Source: a bacterium
GTDB taxonomy: Bacteria; Myxococcota_A; Bradymonadia; UBA7976; UBA1532
DNA: 64,000 bases
Reading direction: 5' to 3'
Assembly: GCA_030426085.1 (NCBI GenBank)
Contig: JAUHYW010000013.1
Coordinates: forward strand, 67,074-131,073
In this document: piece after piece, positions 8,172-16,542 of the stretch
How positions within the stretch are numbered: the first letter of the stretch is position 1
Layout: each line of letters begins with the position of its first letter
The notes under the pieces: model-generated
What the model was told of the DNA's origin: nothing
The model's database searches: none
The model's input: the letters and a program-made list of their open reading frames with translations, nothing else
Made by a program: the position numbers and the translations under genes

Positions 8172-10268
8172 TCAGGTCTCGCCGAGCCGGGCGAGGAGCT
8201 GCTCCTGCGCGCTGCGGCGGGGCTCGCCCTCGGCCGGCGCGCAGCGGACGTAGGTGCCGTCGGGGCCCATCTCCCAGGCGCCGGCGTTGTCGTCGATGTA
8301 GCGCTGCAAGCCCTCCTCGAGGACCCGGGCCCGCAGGTCGGGGTCGTCGATCGGGAAGCAGGTCTCGACCCGGCGGTACAGGTTGCGCCCCATCCAGTCG
8401 GCGCTGGCCATGTACAGCAGCGCCTCGCCGGCGGCGTGGAAGGCGTACAGCCGGGAGTGCTCGAGGAAGCGCCCCACCACCGAGCGCACCCGGATGTTCT
8501 CGGACACCCCGGGCACGCCGGGGCGCAGGCAGCAGATGCCGCGCACGACGAGGTCGACCTGCACCCCGTCCTGGCTGGCCCGGTACAGCGCCCGGATCAT
8601 GGCCGGGTCGCTGAGGCTGTTGACCTTGACGATGACCCGGGCCGGGCGGCCGGCGCGGGCCTCGGCCGACTCGAACTCCAGCCGCTCGACGAGCCACTTC
8701 TGCAAGGTGAACGGGCTCTGCAGCAGCCGGGCGAGGCGCTTGGCCCGCCCGAGGCCGGTGAGCTGCATGAAGACCCGGTGCATGTCGCCGGTGATGTCCT
8801 CCCGGCTGGTCATGTAGCTGAAGTCGGTGTACGCCCGGGCGGTGCCGGTGTGGTAGTTGCCGGTGCCCAGGTGCCCGTAGCGCTTCAGCCGGCCGCCCTC
8901 CCGGCGCACGATGAGCAGCATCTTGGCGTGGGTCTTGTGCCCCACGACGCCGTAGACCACATGCGCCCCGGCGTCCTGCAGCTTGGTGGCGAGGTCGATG
9001 TTGGCCGCCTCGTCGAACCGGGCCCGCAGCTCGACGACGGCGGTGACCTCCTTGCCCGAGCGGGCCGCCTTGAGCAGCGACTCGACCATCGGCGAGCGGG
9101 AGCCGGTGCGATACACCGTCTGCTTGATGGCGAGCACGTCCGGGTCGCGGGCGGCCTGGCGCACGAGGTCGACGACCGGGGTGAACGATTCGAAGGGGTG
9201 GTGCAGCACCAGGTCGCCCCGGCTGAGCACCTCGAACATGTCGCTGCCGGTGCTGGTGTGGTTCAGCGAGGGCACGAACGGGGCGAACTTGAGGTCGGGG
9301 CGGTCGACGAGCGCGTGGATGGTGTCGAGCCGGTGCAGGTTCACCGGGCCGTCGACTCGGAAGACGTCGTCCTCGCCGAGCCCGAACTGGGCCCGCAGGA
9401 GCGCCTGCATCACGTCGGGGCAGTTGTCGGCGACCTCGAGCCGCACCGCGTCGCCGTAGCGCCGCCGGGGCAGCTGACCCTTGAGCGCGTCGAGCAGATC
9501 CTCGACCTCCTCCTCGTCGACCCACAGGTCGGCGTTGCGGGTCACCCGGAACTGGTGGCAGCCGGTGATCATCATGCCCGGGAAGACCTGCTCGACGTGG
9601 GCGTGCACCACCGACGAGAGCAGCACGAAGTCGTGGGGCGCGTCGCTGACCTCATCCGGCAGGCGGATGACCCGGGGCAGGCAGCGGGGGACCGGCACCA
9701 CCGCGTAGTCGCTGTTGCGGCCGAAAGCGTCGGCCCCTTCGAGCGACACGATCATGTTGAGGCTCTTGTTGAGCACCCGGGGGAAGGGGTGGGCCGGGTC
9801 GAGCCCCACCGGGGTGAGCACCGGGGCCACCTGGGTCTCGAAGTATTCCCGGACCCAGCCCCGCTGGGCCTCGCTCCACCGGGCCCGCTTGAGCAGGCGG
9901 ATGCCCTCCTCTTCGAGCGCGGGCAGCACGTCCTCGTTGAGGATGCGGTACTGCTCGGCGATCATCGCCCGCGCCCGGTGGGCGATCTCGCGGTAGACCT
10001 CCATCGACGACAGCCCGTCGGCCCCGGGGCGGGCGATGCCGAGCTGGATCCGCTGCTTGAGCCCGGCGACCCGGATCTCGAAGAACTCGTCGGTGATGGT
10101 GCTGGTGATCGTCAGGAACCGCAGCCGCTCGAGCAGCGGGATCGACGGGTCGCGGCCCATCGCGAGCACCCGGCGGAAGAACTCGAGCAGGCTCAGCTCG
10201 CGGTTGACGAAGAGTGAGCCGTCATCGAGGTCGGGCCCGGCCATCTCGGTGGAGTCGTGTGCGCTCAT
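8172..10268 (-). CDS. ppk1: Polyphosphate kinase 1
   Basis: 698 aa from the ATG at 10268, the normal length for PPK1. It makes inorganic polyphosphate from ATP, reversibly. The N-terminus FVNRELSLLEFFRRVL is a family hallmark. The predicted phospho-acceptor is His447 in the GHKTHAK motif (the HAK His, equivalent to E. coli His435), and HLGTGNYH follows it. The longer upstream reading frame carries no conserved sequence, so this start is preferred. The gene is convergent with the lipoprotein gene, with only 12 bp between stops. No exopolyphosphatase is nearby. Confidence 0.96.
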   Translation of the reverse strand: MSAHDSTEMAGPDLDDGSLFVNRELSLLEFFRRVLAMGRDPSIPLLERLRFLTITSTITDEFFEIRVAGLKQRIQLGIARPGADGLSSMEVYREIAHRARAMIAEQYRILNEDVLPALEEEGIRLLKRARWSEAQRGWVREYFETQVAPVLTPVGLDPAHPFPRVLNKSLNMIVSLEGADAFGRNSDYAVVPVPRCLPRVIRLPDEVSDAPHDFVLLSSVVHAHVEQVFPGMMITGCHQFRVTRNADLWVDEEEVEDLLDALKGQLPRRRYGDAVRLEVADNCPDVMQALLRAQFGLGEDDVFRVDGPVNLHRLDTIHALVDRPDLKFAPFVPSLNHTSTGSDMFEVLSRGDLVLHHPFESFTPVVDLVRQAARDPDVLAIKQTVYRTGSRSPMVESLLKAARSGKEVTAVVELRARFDEAANIDLATKLQDAGAHVVYGVVGHKTHAKMLLIVRREGGRLKRYGHLGTGNYHTGTARAYTDFSYMTSREDITGDMHRVFMQLTGLGRAKRLARLLQSPFTLQKWLVERLEFESAEARAGRPARVIVKVNSLSDPAMIRALYRASQDGVQVDLVVRGICCLRPGVPGVSENIRVRSVVGRFLEHSRLYAFHAAGEALLYMASADWMGRNLYRRVETCFPIDDPDLRARVLEEGLQRYIDDNAGAWEMGPDGTYVRCAPAEGEPRRSAQEQLLARLGET

Positions 10269-10360
10269 GCCACGCAATGTATCAGGGGTCGGGGCGGGGG
10301 CGAAGCTCCTCGGGCCGCGAAGCAGGGCTGGCGGACGCCGCCGCTGCACCCACGCGCCTG

Positions 10361-11209
10361 TCACCCGGCCGCGAACCCTCCGAGACCCCGCCCCGTGGTC
10401 CAGAACACCGTCTCGAACGCCACCTCGACCCCCGCCCGCGCCTGCCACCCCCGCACCCGATCCTCCTCGGTCTGCAAGAACCCCTCGCGGCACCCCGCGG
10501 CCGCCGCCTGCGCGATCCGCCACCGCGTCAGGCGCCGCCCGATCCCTCGACCCCGGGCGGCGGGTCGCACCGCCAGCGCGTGCAGGCCCGCGGTGTGCCC
10601 GTCGTGGGCCACAGCGGCGATACCGACCGGCTCACCCCCGAGCAGCGCCAGGGCGTGGATCCAACGCAGCGCTGAGCGGGGCGGCCCCAGAGTCCGCGCA
10701 ATGCCTTCGCGCCACGCCCGATCGGCCGCGCCTGGAGCGAAGACCTCGGCGTAGATCGCGAGGAAGGCCCGCCGCTCGGCGTCGCCGGTGACGGTGACGA
10801 GGTCGACATCCGACGGGGCCGCGTCCGACGGGGCCGCGTCCGACGGGGCCGCGTCCGACGGGGCAGCGCCCGAAGGGGCAGCGCCCGAGCGGGCGGGATC
10901 GAGCGGCACCCGATGCCAGGCGTAGCGGTGCAGCGGGCGCCAGCCGAGGGCCGCGAGGCGCTCGGCCGGGGCGTCGACCGCCGAGACCACCGGCGGGCGG
11001 CCCCGGCGGGCGAGGGCCTCGGCGGCCGCGGCGAGCAGGGCCGGCCAGCCCGCGGGCGCGGGCGGCTCGACGACCTGGGCGAAGTTGGCCTGGGGGTCGC
11101 GGTCGGCGTCGGTCGTGCCGACGAGGGCTCCGTCGATGGCCTCGACCCGATCGAAGATGCAGCCCGCCCGGTGGGCCATGTCGGCCCGCAGCCAGCGCGC
11201 CGGGCTCAC
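10361..11209 (-). CDS. Double-GNAT acetyltransferase
   Basis: 282 aa from a GTG at 11209 that overlaps the upstream stop (GTGA). The C-terminal half (about 130-282) has an acetyl-CoA loop (ARGRGIGRRL) preceded by LHALAVRPA and ends as a typical GNAT domain. The N-terminal half looks like a decayed second GNAT fold without a clear cofactor loop. The halves are joined by a low-complexity Ser/Asp-Ala-Ala-Pro linker. The substrate is unknown. Coupling to the next gene upstream suggests a shared pathway. Gene and start are well supported; specificity is not. Confidence 0.75.
   Translation of the reverse strand: MSPARWLRADMAHRAGCIFDRVEAIDGALVGTTDADRDPQANFAQVVEPPAPAGWPALLAAAAEALARRGRPPVVSAVDAPAERLAALGWRPLHRYAWHRVPLDPARSGAAPSGAAPSDAAPSDAAPSDAAPSDVDLVTVTGDAERRAFLAIYAEVFAPGAADRAWREGIARTLGPPRSALRWIHALALLGGEPVGIAAVAHDGHTAGLHALAVRPAARGRGIGRRLTRWRIAQAAAAGCREGFLQTEEDRVRGWQARAGVEVAFETVFWTTGRGLGGFAAG
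10811..10885 (-). repeat. Five tandem 15-bp repeats encoding a SDAAP/SGAAP linker
   Basis: The unit CGACGGGGCCGCGTC is present three times exactly, followed by two diverged copies. It encodes the interdomain linker of the double-GNAT protein. Such arrays can expand or contract by slippage without changing frame. Confidence 0.9.
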
Positions 11210-12498
11210 GGCGTCGCCCCGGCCATACCGGCCATCGAACACTGCACCGCCCGCTCGATGCGCAGCTCGGCCGTGGGGTGCAGCGCGTCGAGCAGCCACG
11301 CGCCGTCCGGGGGGTGGCCGTCGGCGGCGTCGGCCATGTCGAAGGCCACGCAGGGGAAGTCGAGGTCGAGCCACCGGCGGTGCACGTCGGCCGCGACCCG
11401 CTGGAAGCGAGCCACCGGGTCGCAGGTGTCGACCACCAGGTAGCGCCCGGTGGCGGCCAGCATCAGATACTCCAGCACGCCGGCCGGCCCGCCGCTGCGC
11501 CCCTCGGCGGCCAGGGCCTGCACCGCGGACCACTCGATGGGTCGCCGCTCGCCTTTGCCGCGCCAGAAAAGACCGTCGGGGGTCCAGTACACGATCCGGT
11601 AGCGGTCGCCGGGGTCGATGATGCCCACCAGCGGCACCCCGCGGGTCGGGTCGGGCTGGAGCCCGGCCAGGGCCCGGCCGGCGCGATCGGGGTCGACAAG
11701 GCAGCCGACGAAGCGGTCGAAGAGCGGGTCGAGCGCGCGCACCGGCGCCCCGAGGAAGCGGCCGTTGATCGCGGCCCACAGCTCGGCCCAGCCGGGCGCC
11801 TCGGCCGCCTGCCGCGCGCCGTGGTCCGCGAGCTCGACCAGGGCCCGGGCGTCGATGTCGCGCAGCGCCTGCCCCAGCCGGCGCAGCGCCGCCGGGCGGT
11901 TCTCCCGGGGCAGGAGCGCCCGCAGGCCGGGCGCGGCGCCGGCCCGCAGCCCCTCGGCCATGGTCGCGGCGAAGGCGCCCGGGCCGCGGGCGATGGCCGC
12001 GCCCAGCCGCCCCATCCCGGCGAAGGCGTCCTTCAGGCGTTGGCGGGGTCGGCCGTCGAGCGGCAGCGCCCGGTAGCTCGTGCGGCGGTGACGGCGCATG
12101 ACCATGCTCGGCAGCAGCCGCAGCCGGCCGAAGCCGGGGTGCAGCCAGACCTCGACCAGCACCGACTTGGCCCCATCCGACATGGCGTCGGCCCCCAGGG
12201 CGCAGACCCGCCACCGATCGGGCGCGCCCAGCCGCGCGGCGAGCCGGCGGGTGAAGGCCACCCGGGCCCGGTCGCGCAGCATGAGCCAGCAGCCGGCCTG
12301 CTCGGCGTACATCAGGCGGGGGTGGTCGGCGGTGCCCAGGGCCTCGCAGGCGTCGGGATCGACCCCGAAGCGGGCCAGCAGCCGGCGATAGCGCGGCCGG
12401 CGGCCGGCGGCGCGCCAGTGGGATTCGACGGCCCGCCACCCCCGCAGGCGGGCCCCCGCCGCGCCGGGCGCGCGGTCGGGTTCGTGGTGCAGACTCAT
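11206..12498 (-). CDS. Hypothetical protein, coupled to the double-GNAT gene
   Basis: 430 aa from the ATG at 12498; a TTG at 12507 would add three residues. I do not recognise the family. It is soluble, with no signal peptide or membrane segment, and Arg/Ala/Leu-rich. A motif near the middle (VPLVGIIDPGDRYRIVYWTPD) and another near the end (YLVVDTCDPVARFQRVAADVHRRW then LDFPCVAFDMAD) look like conserved cores. The stop overlaps the GTG start of the acetyltransferase, so the pair is probably co-translated. Confidence 0.65.
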   Translation of the reverse strand: MSLHHEPDRAPGAAGARLRGWRAVESHWRAAGRRPRYRRLLARFGVDPDACEALGTADHPRLMYAEQAGCWLMLRDRARVAFTRRLAARLGAPDRWRVCALGADAMSDGAKSVLVEVWLHPGFGRLRLLPSMVMRRHRRTSYRALPLDGRPRQRLKDAFAGMGRLGAAIARGPGAFAATMAEGLRAGAAPGLRALLPRENRPAALRRLGQALRDIDARALVELADHGARQAAEAPGWAELWAAINGRFLGAPVRALDPLFDRFVGCLVDPDRAGRALAGLQPDPTRGVPLVGIIDPGDRYRIVYWTPDGLFWRGKGERRPIEWSAVQALAAEGRSGGPAGVLEYLMLAATGRYLVVDTCDPVARFQRVAADVHRRWLDLDFPCVAFDMADAADGHPPDGAWLLDALHPTAELRIERAVQCSMAGMAGATP

Positions 12499-12677
12499 AT
12501 GTCGCAAACGGTATCATGCGATGTGACGGCCCGACAGCGGGCGCGCCCTGCTCCGAGGAGTCGTCACATGAACGTGACGGTCGGAGGCCGTCCCCTGGCG
12601 TCCGCCCGTGCTCGTCGCGCCCCTGTCGCCCGCCGGCCGACCGTGATACGTGCCTTGCAGCCCGGAGGAGGATGCCG
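12499..12677. promoter_or_regulatory. Divergent intergenic region
   Basis: 179 bp between oppositely oriented genes; it should hold promoters for both. GTCAC-ATGAAC-GTGAC (about 12565-12580) is a short inverted repeat that could be an operator. GGAGGAGG at 12664-12671 is the ribosome-binding site for the plus-strand gene at 12678. Confidence 0.35.
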
Positions 12678-13175
12678 ATGTCTCGCCCCCGCCCGCTGTG
12701 GCTCACCCTCGTCTGGATGGGCCTGATCACCGTCGGCGCCCTGGGCGTGGGGCTCGCCGCCCTGCGCTACGAGATCGTGCGCACCCCGGTCGAAGAGCTG
12801 ACCTTCGGCGAGGCGTTCCGGGTCATCCCCAACCTGCGCTCGGAGTTCTACGTCGGTATCGGCGTCGGGATGCTGCTGTGCGCAGTCTACGGGGCCTTCA
12901 CCCTGCGCGGGCTGTGGCGGGCCCGGCCGTGGGCCCGCTGGCTGGCGATGCTGCCGATGCTGGCTCTGCCCCCGCTGCTGTGGCTCGGCGATCAGGCCAT
13001 CCGCGACATCGAGGGGGTGTACTACCCCAAGTCGCCTTACGCCCGGGCCTACCTGAGCGTCGCCTGGCCGGTGCTCGGGCTGGGCCTGCTGTCCCTGATC
13101 GCGCTGTGGCTGCCGGCGGTGCGGCGCCACTTCGCCGCGCCTTCGCCCGAGGCCCCGTCCCCCGATCGACCCTGA
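12678..13175 (+). CDS. Four-helix integral membrane protein, unknown function
   Basis: 165 aa. The ATG at 12678 lies about 7 bases after GGAGGAGG; an ATG two codons earlier is too close to it. About four hydrophobic helices are visible, at roughly residues 6-26, 56-76, 86-104 and 122-145, with a Pro/Ala-rich tail. No family is recognised. It is the first gene of a tight four-gene operon and sits 14 bp before the next gene. Confidence 0.7.
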   Translation: MSRPRPLWLTLVWMGLITVGALGVGLAALRYEIVRTPVEELTFGEAFRVIPNLRSEFYVGIGVGMLLCAVYGAFTLRGLWRARPWARWLAMLPMLALPPLLWLGDQAIRDIEGVYYPKSPYARAYLSVAWPVLGLGLLSLIALWLPAVRRHFAAPSPEAPSPDRP

Positions 13176-13189
13176 CGTCAGGAGCCCCC

Positions 13190-13921
13190 ATGAAGACCAC
13201 CCCCGGCGGCTGGACCGTCCTCGACCGCGAGGCCCGGGTGCTCGCGCTGAACTATCGCTTCCGGGGTTCGGAGACCTCGTTCAGCTTCGTCGCGCCGCTG
13301 GCCGACGGGCGGCTGATGGTCGTCAGCCCCAGCAAGGCCCTCGACGACGCGGCCGCCGCCGAGCTGGCCGACTTCGGCGAGGTGGGCGCGCTGGTGGCCA
13401 ACAACGGCTTCCACTACCTGGGGCAGAAGGCGTGGCGGGCGCGGTTCCCCGAGGCCCGCTGCTTCGCCCCGCCGAAGGCCATCGCGCGCATCGCGAAGAA
13501 GAGCCGGTATCCCCTGGACTTCGAGCCGCTCTCGGCGCTGGCGCCGCTGCTGGGCGAGGGGGTGGGCCTGCGCGACGTGCCCGCCAGCCGCTGCGGCGAG
13601 AGCTGGTTCTGGGCGAAGCTGTCGGGCGACGGGCCGCCGCGCTACGCGTGGTACATGTCGGACGTGCTGGCCAACATGCGGGGGCTGCCGCCGGGCTTGC
13701 TCTTCCGGCTGCTGTTCAAGCTGACCGGCAGCGCGCCGGGCTACCGGGTGTTCAACCTGGCGCTGAAGTTCATGGTGAAGGACGCCAAGGGCGCCCTGCG
13801 GCTGCTGCTGGAGGACGTCGAGGCCCACCCGCCGGGGGTGGTGGTGCCGGCCCACGGGGACATCCTGGCCGACGGGGACATCGACGAGCGCACCCGGGCG
13901 CTGCTGAAGGCGGCGGTCTGA
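13190..13921 (+). CDS. Metallo-beta-lactamase-fold-like protein (DUF4336-like)
   Basis: 243 aa, ATG at 13190 after GGAG. Phrases such as VANNGFHYLGQKAWRARFPE and VVVPAHGDILADG resemble DUF4336-type proteins related to metallo-beta-lactamases. The canonical HxHxDH zinc motif is absent, so catalysis is doubtful or differs from the family. It lies one base before the VOC gene in the same operon. Family assignment is by resemblance only. Confidence 0.6.
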   Translation: MKTTPGGWTVLDREARVLALNYRFRGSETSFSFVAPLADGRLMVVSPSKALDDAAAAELADFGEVGALVANNGFHYLGQKAWRARFPEARCFAPPKAIARIAKKSRYPLDFEPLSALAPLLGEGVGLRDVPASRCGESWFWAKLSGDGPPRYAWYMSDVLANMRGLPPGLLFRLLFKLTGSAPGYRVFNLALKFMVKDAKGALRLLLEDVEAHPPGVVVPAHGDILADGDIDERTRALLKAAV

Positions 13922-13922
13922 C

Positions 13923-14321
13923 GTGCGCCCGCCGGAGAACACCTTCCATCTGGCCATCCCGACCCACGACCTGGACGCGGCGCGCGCCTTCTACACCGCG
14001 CTCGGCTGCCGGGTGGCCCGGCGCTACGCCGATCGGATCACGCTCGACTTCTTCGGCGATCAGGTGGTGTGCCACCTCGACCCCGAGGCGTGTGAGAGCG
14101 ACCCGAAGATGTACCCCCGCCACTTCGGGATCACCTTCCGGGCGGCGGCCGACTACGACGCGCTGCTGGCTCACGCCCGGGCGGCGGGGCTGCCGTTCTT
14201 CGCCGAGCCGTTCACCCGGTTCCGCGGCCGGCGGGAGGCCCACTCGAGCTTCATGCTGCGCGATCCGAGCAACAACCTGCTCGAGTTCAAGCACTACCCC
14301 GACCCCGAGATGATGTACTGA
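13923..14321 (+). CDS. VOC-superfamily (glyoxalase/dioxygenase-like) protein
   Basis: 132 aa from a GTG one base after the previous stop. It has the typical vicinal-oxygen-chelate start (FHLAIPTHDLDAARAFYTAL) and finish (FMLRDPSNNLLEFKHY), with His9 and Glu near the C-terminus as likely metal ligands. The substrate is unknown; relatives act as lyases, dioxygenases or resistance proteins. Its stop overlaps the ATG of the ATP-grasp gene by one base. Confidence 0.85.
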   Translation: MRPPENTFHLAIPTHDLDAARAFYTALGCRVARRYADRITLDFFGDQVVCHLDPEACESDPKMYPRHFGITFRAAADYDALLAHARAAGLPFFAEPFTRFRGRREAHSSFMLRDPSNNLLEFKHYPDPEMMY

Positions 14322-15547
14322 TGGCCCGGGTGCTCATCGCCGACTACCCGGGGGGGCAGGTCATCGCCGGGGCCCGGGCGCTGGCCCGGGACGGCGACCA
14401 CTGCGCGCTGGCCTGGCCCCGGGGGCGCCTCGACCGGCTGGCGATGAGCCGTTCCCTGCGGGCGTGGCACCCGGTGCCGTCGGCGATCGACGATCCGGCG
14501 GGCTTCGTGGAGGGCGTGCGGGGGCTGGTCGCGGGCGGCGGCTTCGACGTGCTGCTGCCGTTCGGGCTCGACGCGTGCCACGCCGTCGCCCGCCACGCCG
14601 ACCGGCTGGCGCCCCACGTCGGCTTCGCCGCCCCGCCCTACGGCCGCTTCGCCCTGGCCAACGACAAGCTCGCGACCGCCCGTCACTGCGCGGCGATCGG
14701 GGTGCCGGTGCCCCGGGTGTTCTCCGGGGTGGGCGAGGCCGATCTGGACGCGGTGTGCCGGGCGGCGCGGTTCCCGGTGGTGGTCAAGGCCCGCAGCGGG
14801 TCGGGGGTCTCCGAGGCGCTGCGCTACGCCGAGGGGCCCGAGGCGCTGCGTCGGATCCACGGCGCGATGGTCGAGCGGTCGGGGCGGGCCGGGGTCCGGG
14901 ACTTCTCGGCGCCGCTGATCCAGGAGTTCGTGCCGGGGCACATCCACGACGCGTGCACCGTGAGCTGGCGGGGCGAGGTGGTCGCCGCGCTGACCCAGGT
15001 GCGGCAGGTGATGTCCCCGATCTACGGCGGGGTGGGCGCGATCAACCGGACCACCGACGCCCCGGCCCTGCGCCGGCGGGCGATCGAGGTGCTGGAGTCC
15101 CTCGACTGGCACGGGCCGGCCCAGGTCGAGTTCAAGTACGACCCCCGCGACCGGACCTACAAGCTCATCGAGATCAACCCCAAGCTGTGGGGCACGCTGC
15201 CGCTGTCCATCGCCGCCGGGCTGAGCTTTCCGGCCCTCATCCGCGATCTGGTGCTCGGGCGGCCGGTGCGCCGGTTCCCGCCCTACCGGGTGGGGCTGCG
15301 CTTCGGGTTCCTCTTCCCCCAGTCGACCCAGGCGGTGGTCCAGCTCGGGCGGCGTTTCGGCTGGGGGCGGGTGTGGCGGGCCCGGGGGCAGCTCTGGCCC
15401 GACGTGGTCGACGTCGACCCGGCCGATCCGCTGCCCGACCTGCGCCGGGCGGCGGGCGCGGTGTGGCGCCAGTGGCGGCGGGGCACCGACGAGGCCAACG
15501 CCGGCCTGGGGCTGGCGCGGGTCAACCCCCCGGAGTCGATCCGCTGA
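14321..15547 (+). CDS. ATP-grasp ligase-like enzyme
   Basis: 408 aa, starting within the stop of the VOC gene (TGATG). The N-terminal pre-ATP-grasp domain is followed by nucleotide-binding segments (VVVKARSGSGVSEALRY, LIQEFVPGHIHDA) and the Mg-binding pair in KLIEINPKLWG. This matches the carbamoyl-phosphate-synthetase-like ATP-grasp group, which makes acyl-phosphate intermediates and forms C-N bonds. Neither substrate nor product can be read from the sequence. As last gene of a four-gene operon with VOC and MBL-like enzymes it may serve a small-molecule pathway. Confidence 0.82.
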   Translation: MARVLIADYPGGQVIAGARALARDGDHCALAWPRGRLDRLAMSRSLRAWHPVPSAIDDPAGFVEGVRGLVAGGGFDVLLPFGLDACHAVARHADRLAPHVGFAAPPYGRFALANDKLATARHCAAIGVPVPRVFSGVGEADLDAVCRAARFPVVVKARSGSGVSEALRYAEGPEALRRIHGAMVERSGRAGVRDFSAPLIQEFVPGHIHDACTVSWRGEVVAALTQVRQVMSPIYGGVGAINRTTDAPALRRRAIEVLESLDWHGPAQVEFKYDPRDRTYKLIEINPKLWGTLPLSIAAGLSFPALIRDLVLGRPVRRFPPYRVGLRFGFLFPQSTQAVVQLGRRFGWGRVWRARGQLWPDVVDVDPADPLPDLRRAAGAVWRQWRRGTDEANAGLGLARVNPPESIR

Positions 15548-15559
15548 GCGCCGCCCGGC

Positions 15560-16426
15560 TCACTTCGCCTTCGCCTTCTTCGCCTTCTTCGCCCCGAGCC
15601 AGGCCCCGTCCTTGAACCAGCGCTGGTAGATCGCGTCGTAGCGCCCGTCGCCCTTGATCTGGGCCAGGAAGTTGTTCAACCAGTTGAGGAAGTCGGGGTC
15701 GCCCTTGCGCACCGCCCAGCCGAGGCGCTCGTGGGTGAACGGGGTGTCGAGGAAGACCAGCTTGCCCTTGTTGCGGGCGAAGTAGATGGCGTTGAACGGC
15801 AGGTCGTAGACGAAGGCGTCGGCCCGGCCGGCGGTGACCTCGTTGACCGCGCCGGCCTCGCTCTCGAAGAGCTGCACCCGGGCGGTGGGCATGAACTTCT
15901 TGACCGCCTCGTGGGCGGTGGTGCCCGGCTTGGTGACCACGGTGTAGCGCGCCGCGTCGAGGTCCTTGTAGCTCTTGACGTCGCCGGCCAGCGCCTTGCG
16001 CAGCAGGATGGTCTGCCCCACGGTCATGTAGGCGTCGGCGAAGTTCACCCACAGGTTGCGCTCGGGGGTGATGGTCATGCCCGACATGATGATGTCGTAC
16101 TGGTCGGTCAAGAGCGCGGGCATGATGCCGTTCCAGTCGAGGGCCACGACCCGCAGCTCGACCCCCATCGCGGCGGCCATCTCGCGGGCGATGTCGACGT
16201 CGAAGCCGACGATCTCGCCCTCGTCGTCCCGCATCTCGAACGGCACGTAGCCCGGCTCGAGGCCGACCCGCAGCACGCCGCGCTTGATGATCTGGTTGAG
16301 GGTCGACTTCTGCCACAGGGCGTTGTCGTTGGCCGCTGCGGGGCCGGCGGGGGCCGCGAGCAGCGCGGCGGCGATGGCCAGCGCCGCGAGCGGCAGCCGG
16401 CGAGGTGTGGAGCGATCCGTGCGCAT
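15560..16426 (-). CDS. Family 3 extracellular solute-binding protein (amino-acid ABC type)
   Basis: 288 aa. The ATG at 16426 follows AGGAGGAG. A Sec signal peptide precedes the mature protein, which begins near NDNALWQKS. The stretches RGVLRVGLEPGYVPFE, GFDVDIAREMAAAMGV and DIIMSGMTITPER are diagnostic of polar amino-acid binding proteins (SBP_bac_3). No permease or ATPase gene is adjacent, so it is an orphan binding protein. The C-terminus ends in a Lys/Ala tail (KKAKKAKAK). Its stop is 12 bp from the convergent ATP-grasp stop. Confidence 0.9.
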   Translation of the reverse strand: MRTDRSTPRRLPLAALAIAAALLAAPAGPAAANDNALWQKSTLNQIIKRGVLRVGLEPGYVPFEMRDDEGEIVGFDVDIAREMAAAMGVELRVVALDWNGIMPALLTDQYDIIMSGMTITPERNLWVNFADAYMTVGQTILLRKALAGDVKSYKDLDAARYTVVTKPGTTAHEAVKKFMPTARVQLFESEAGAVNEVTAGRADAFVYDLPFNAIYFARNKGKLVFLDTPFTHERLGWAVRKGDPDFLNWLNNFLAQIKGDGRYDAIYQRWFKDGAWLGAKKAKKAKAK

Positions 16427-16542
16427 GTCTCCTCCTCTGTCTGCTTCGATGGTCACCCTCCTGACACCCGGCGGTCAACGGCGGCGGGTGATCTCCGTGG
16501 CCTGCTTTGCATCGCCCGTGGCGCTCGGGGCATGGTGCGAGG

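Noticed and set aside
16427-16500. TTGACC as a -35 box upstream of the solute-binding protein
   Set aside because: No matching -10 sequence at the right spacing.
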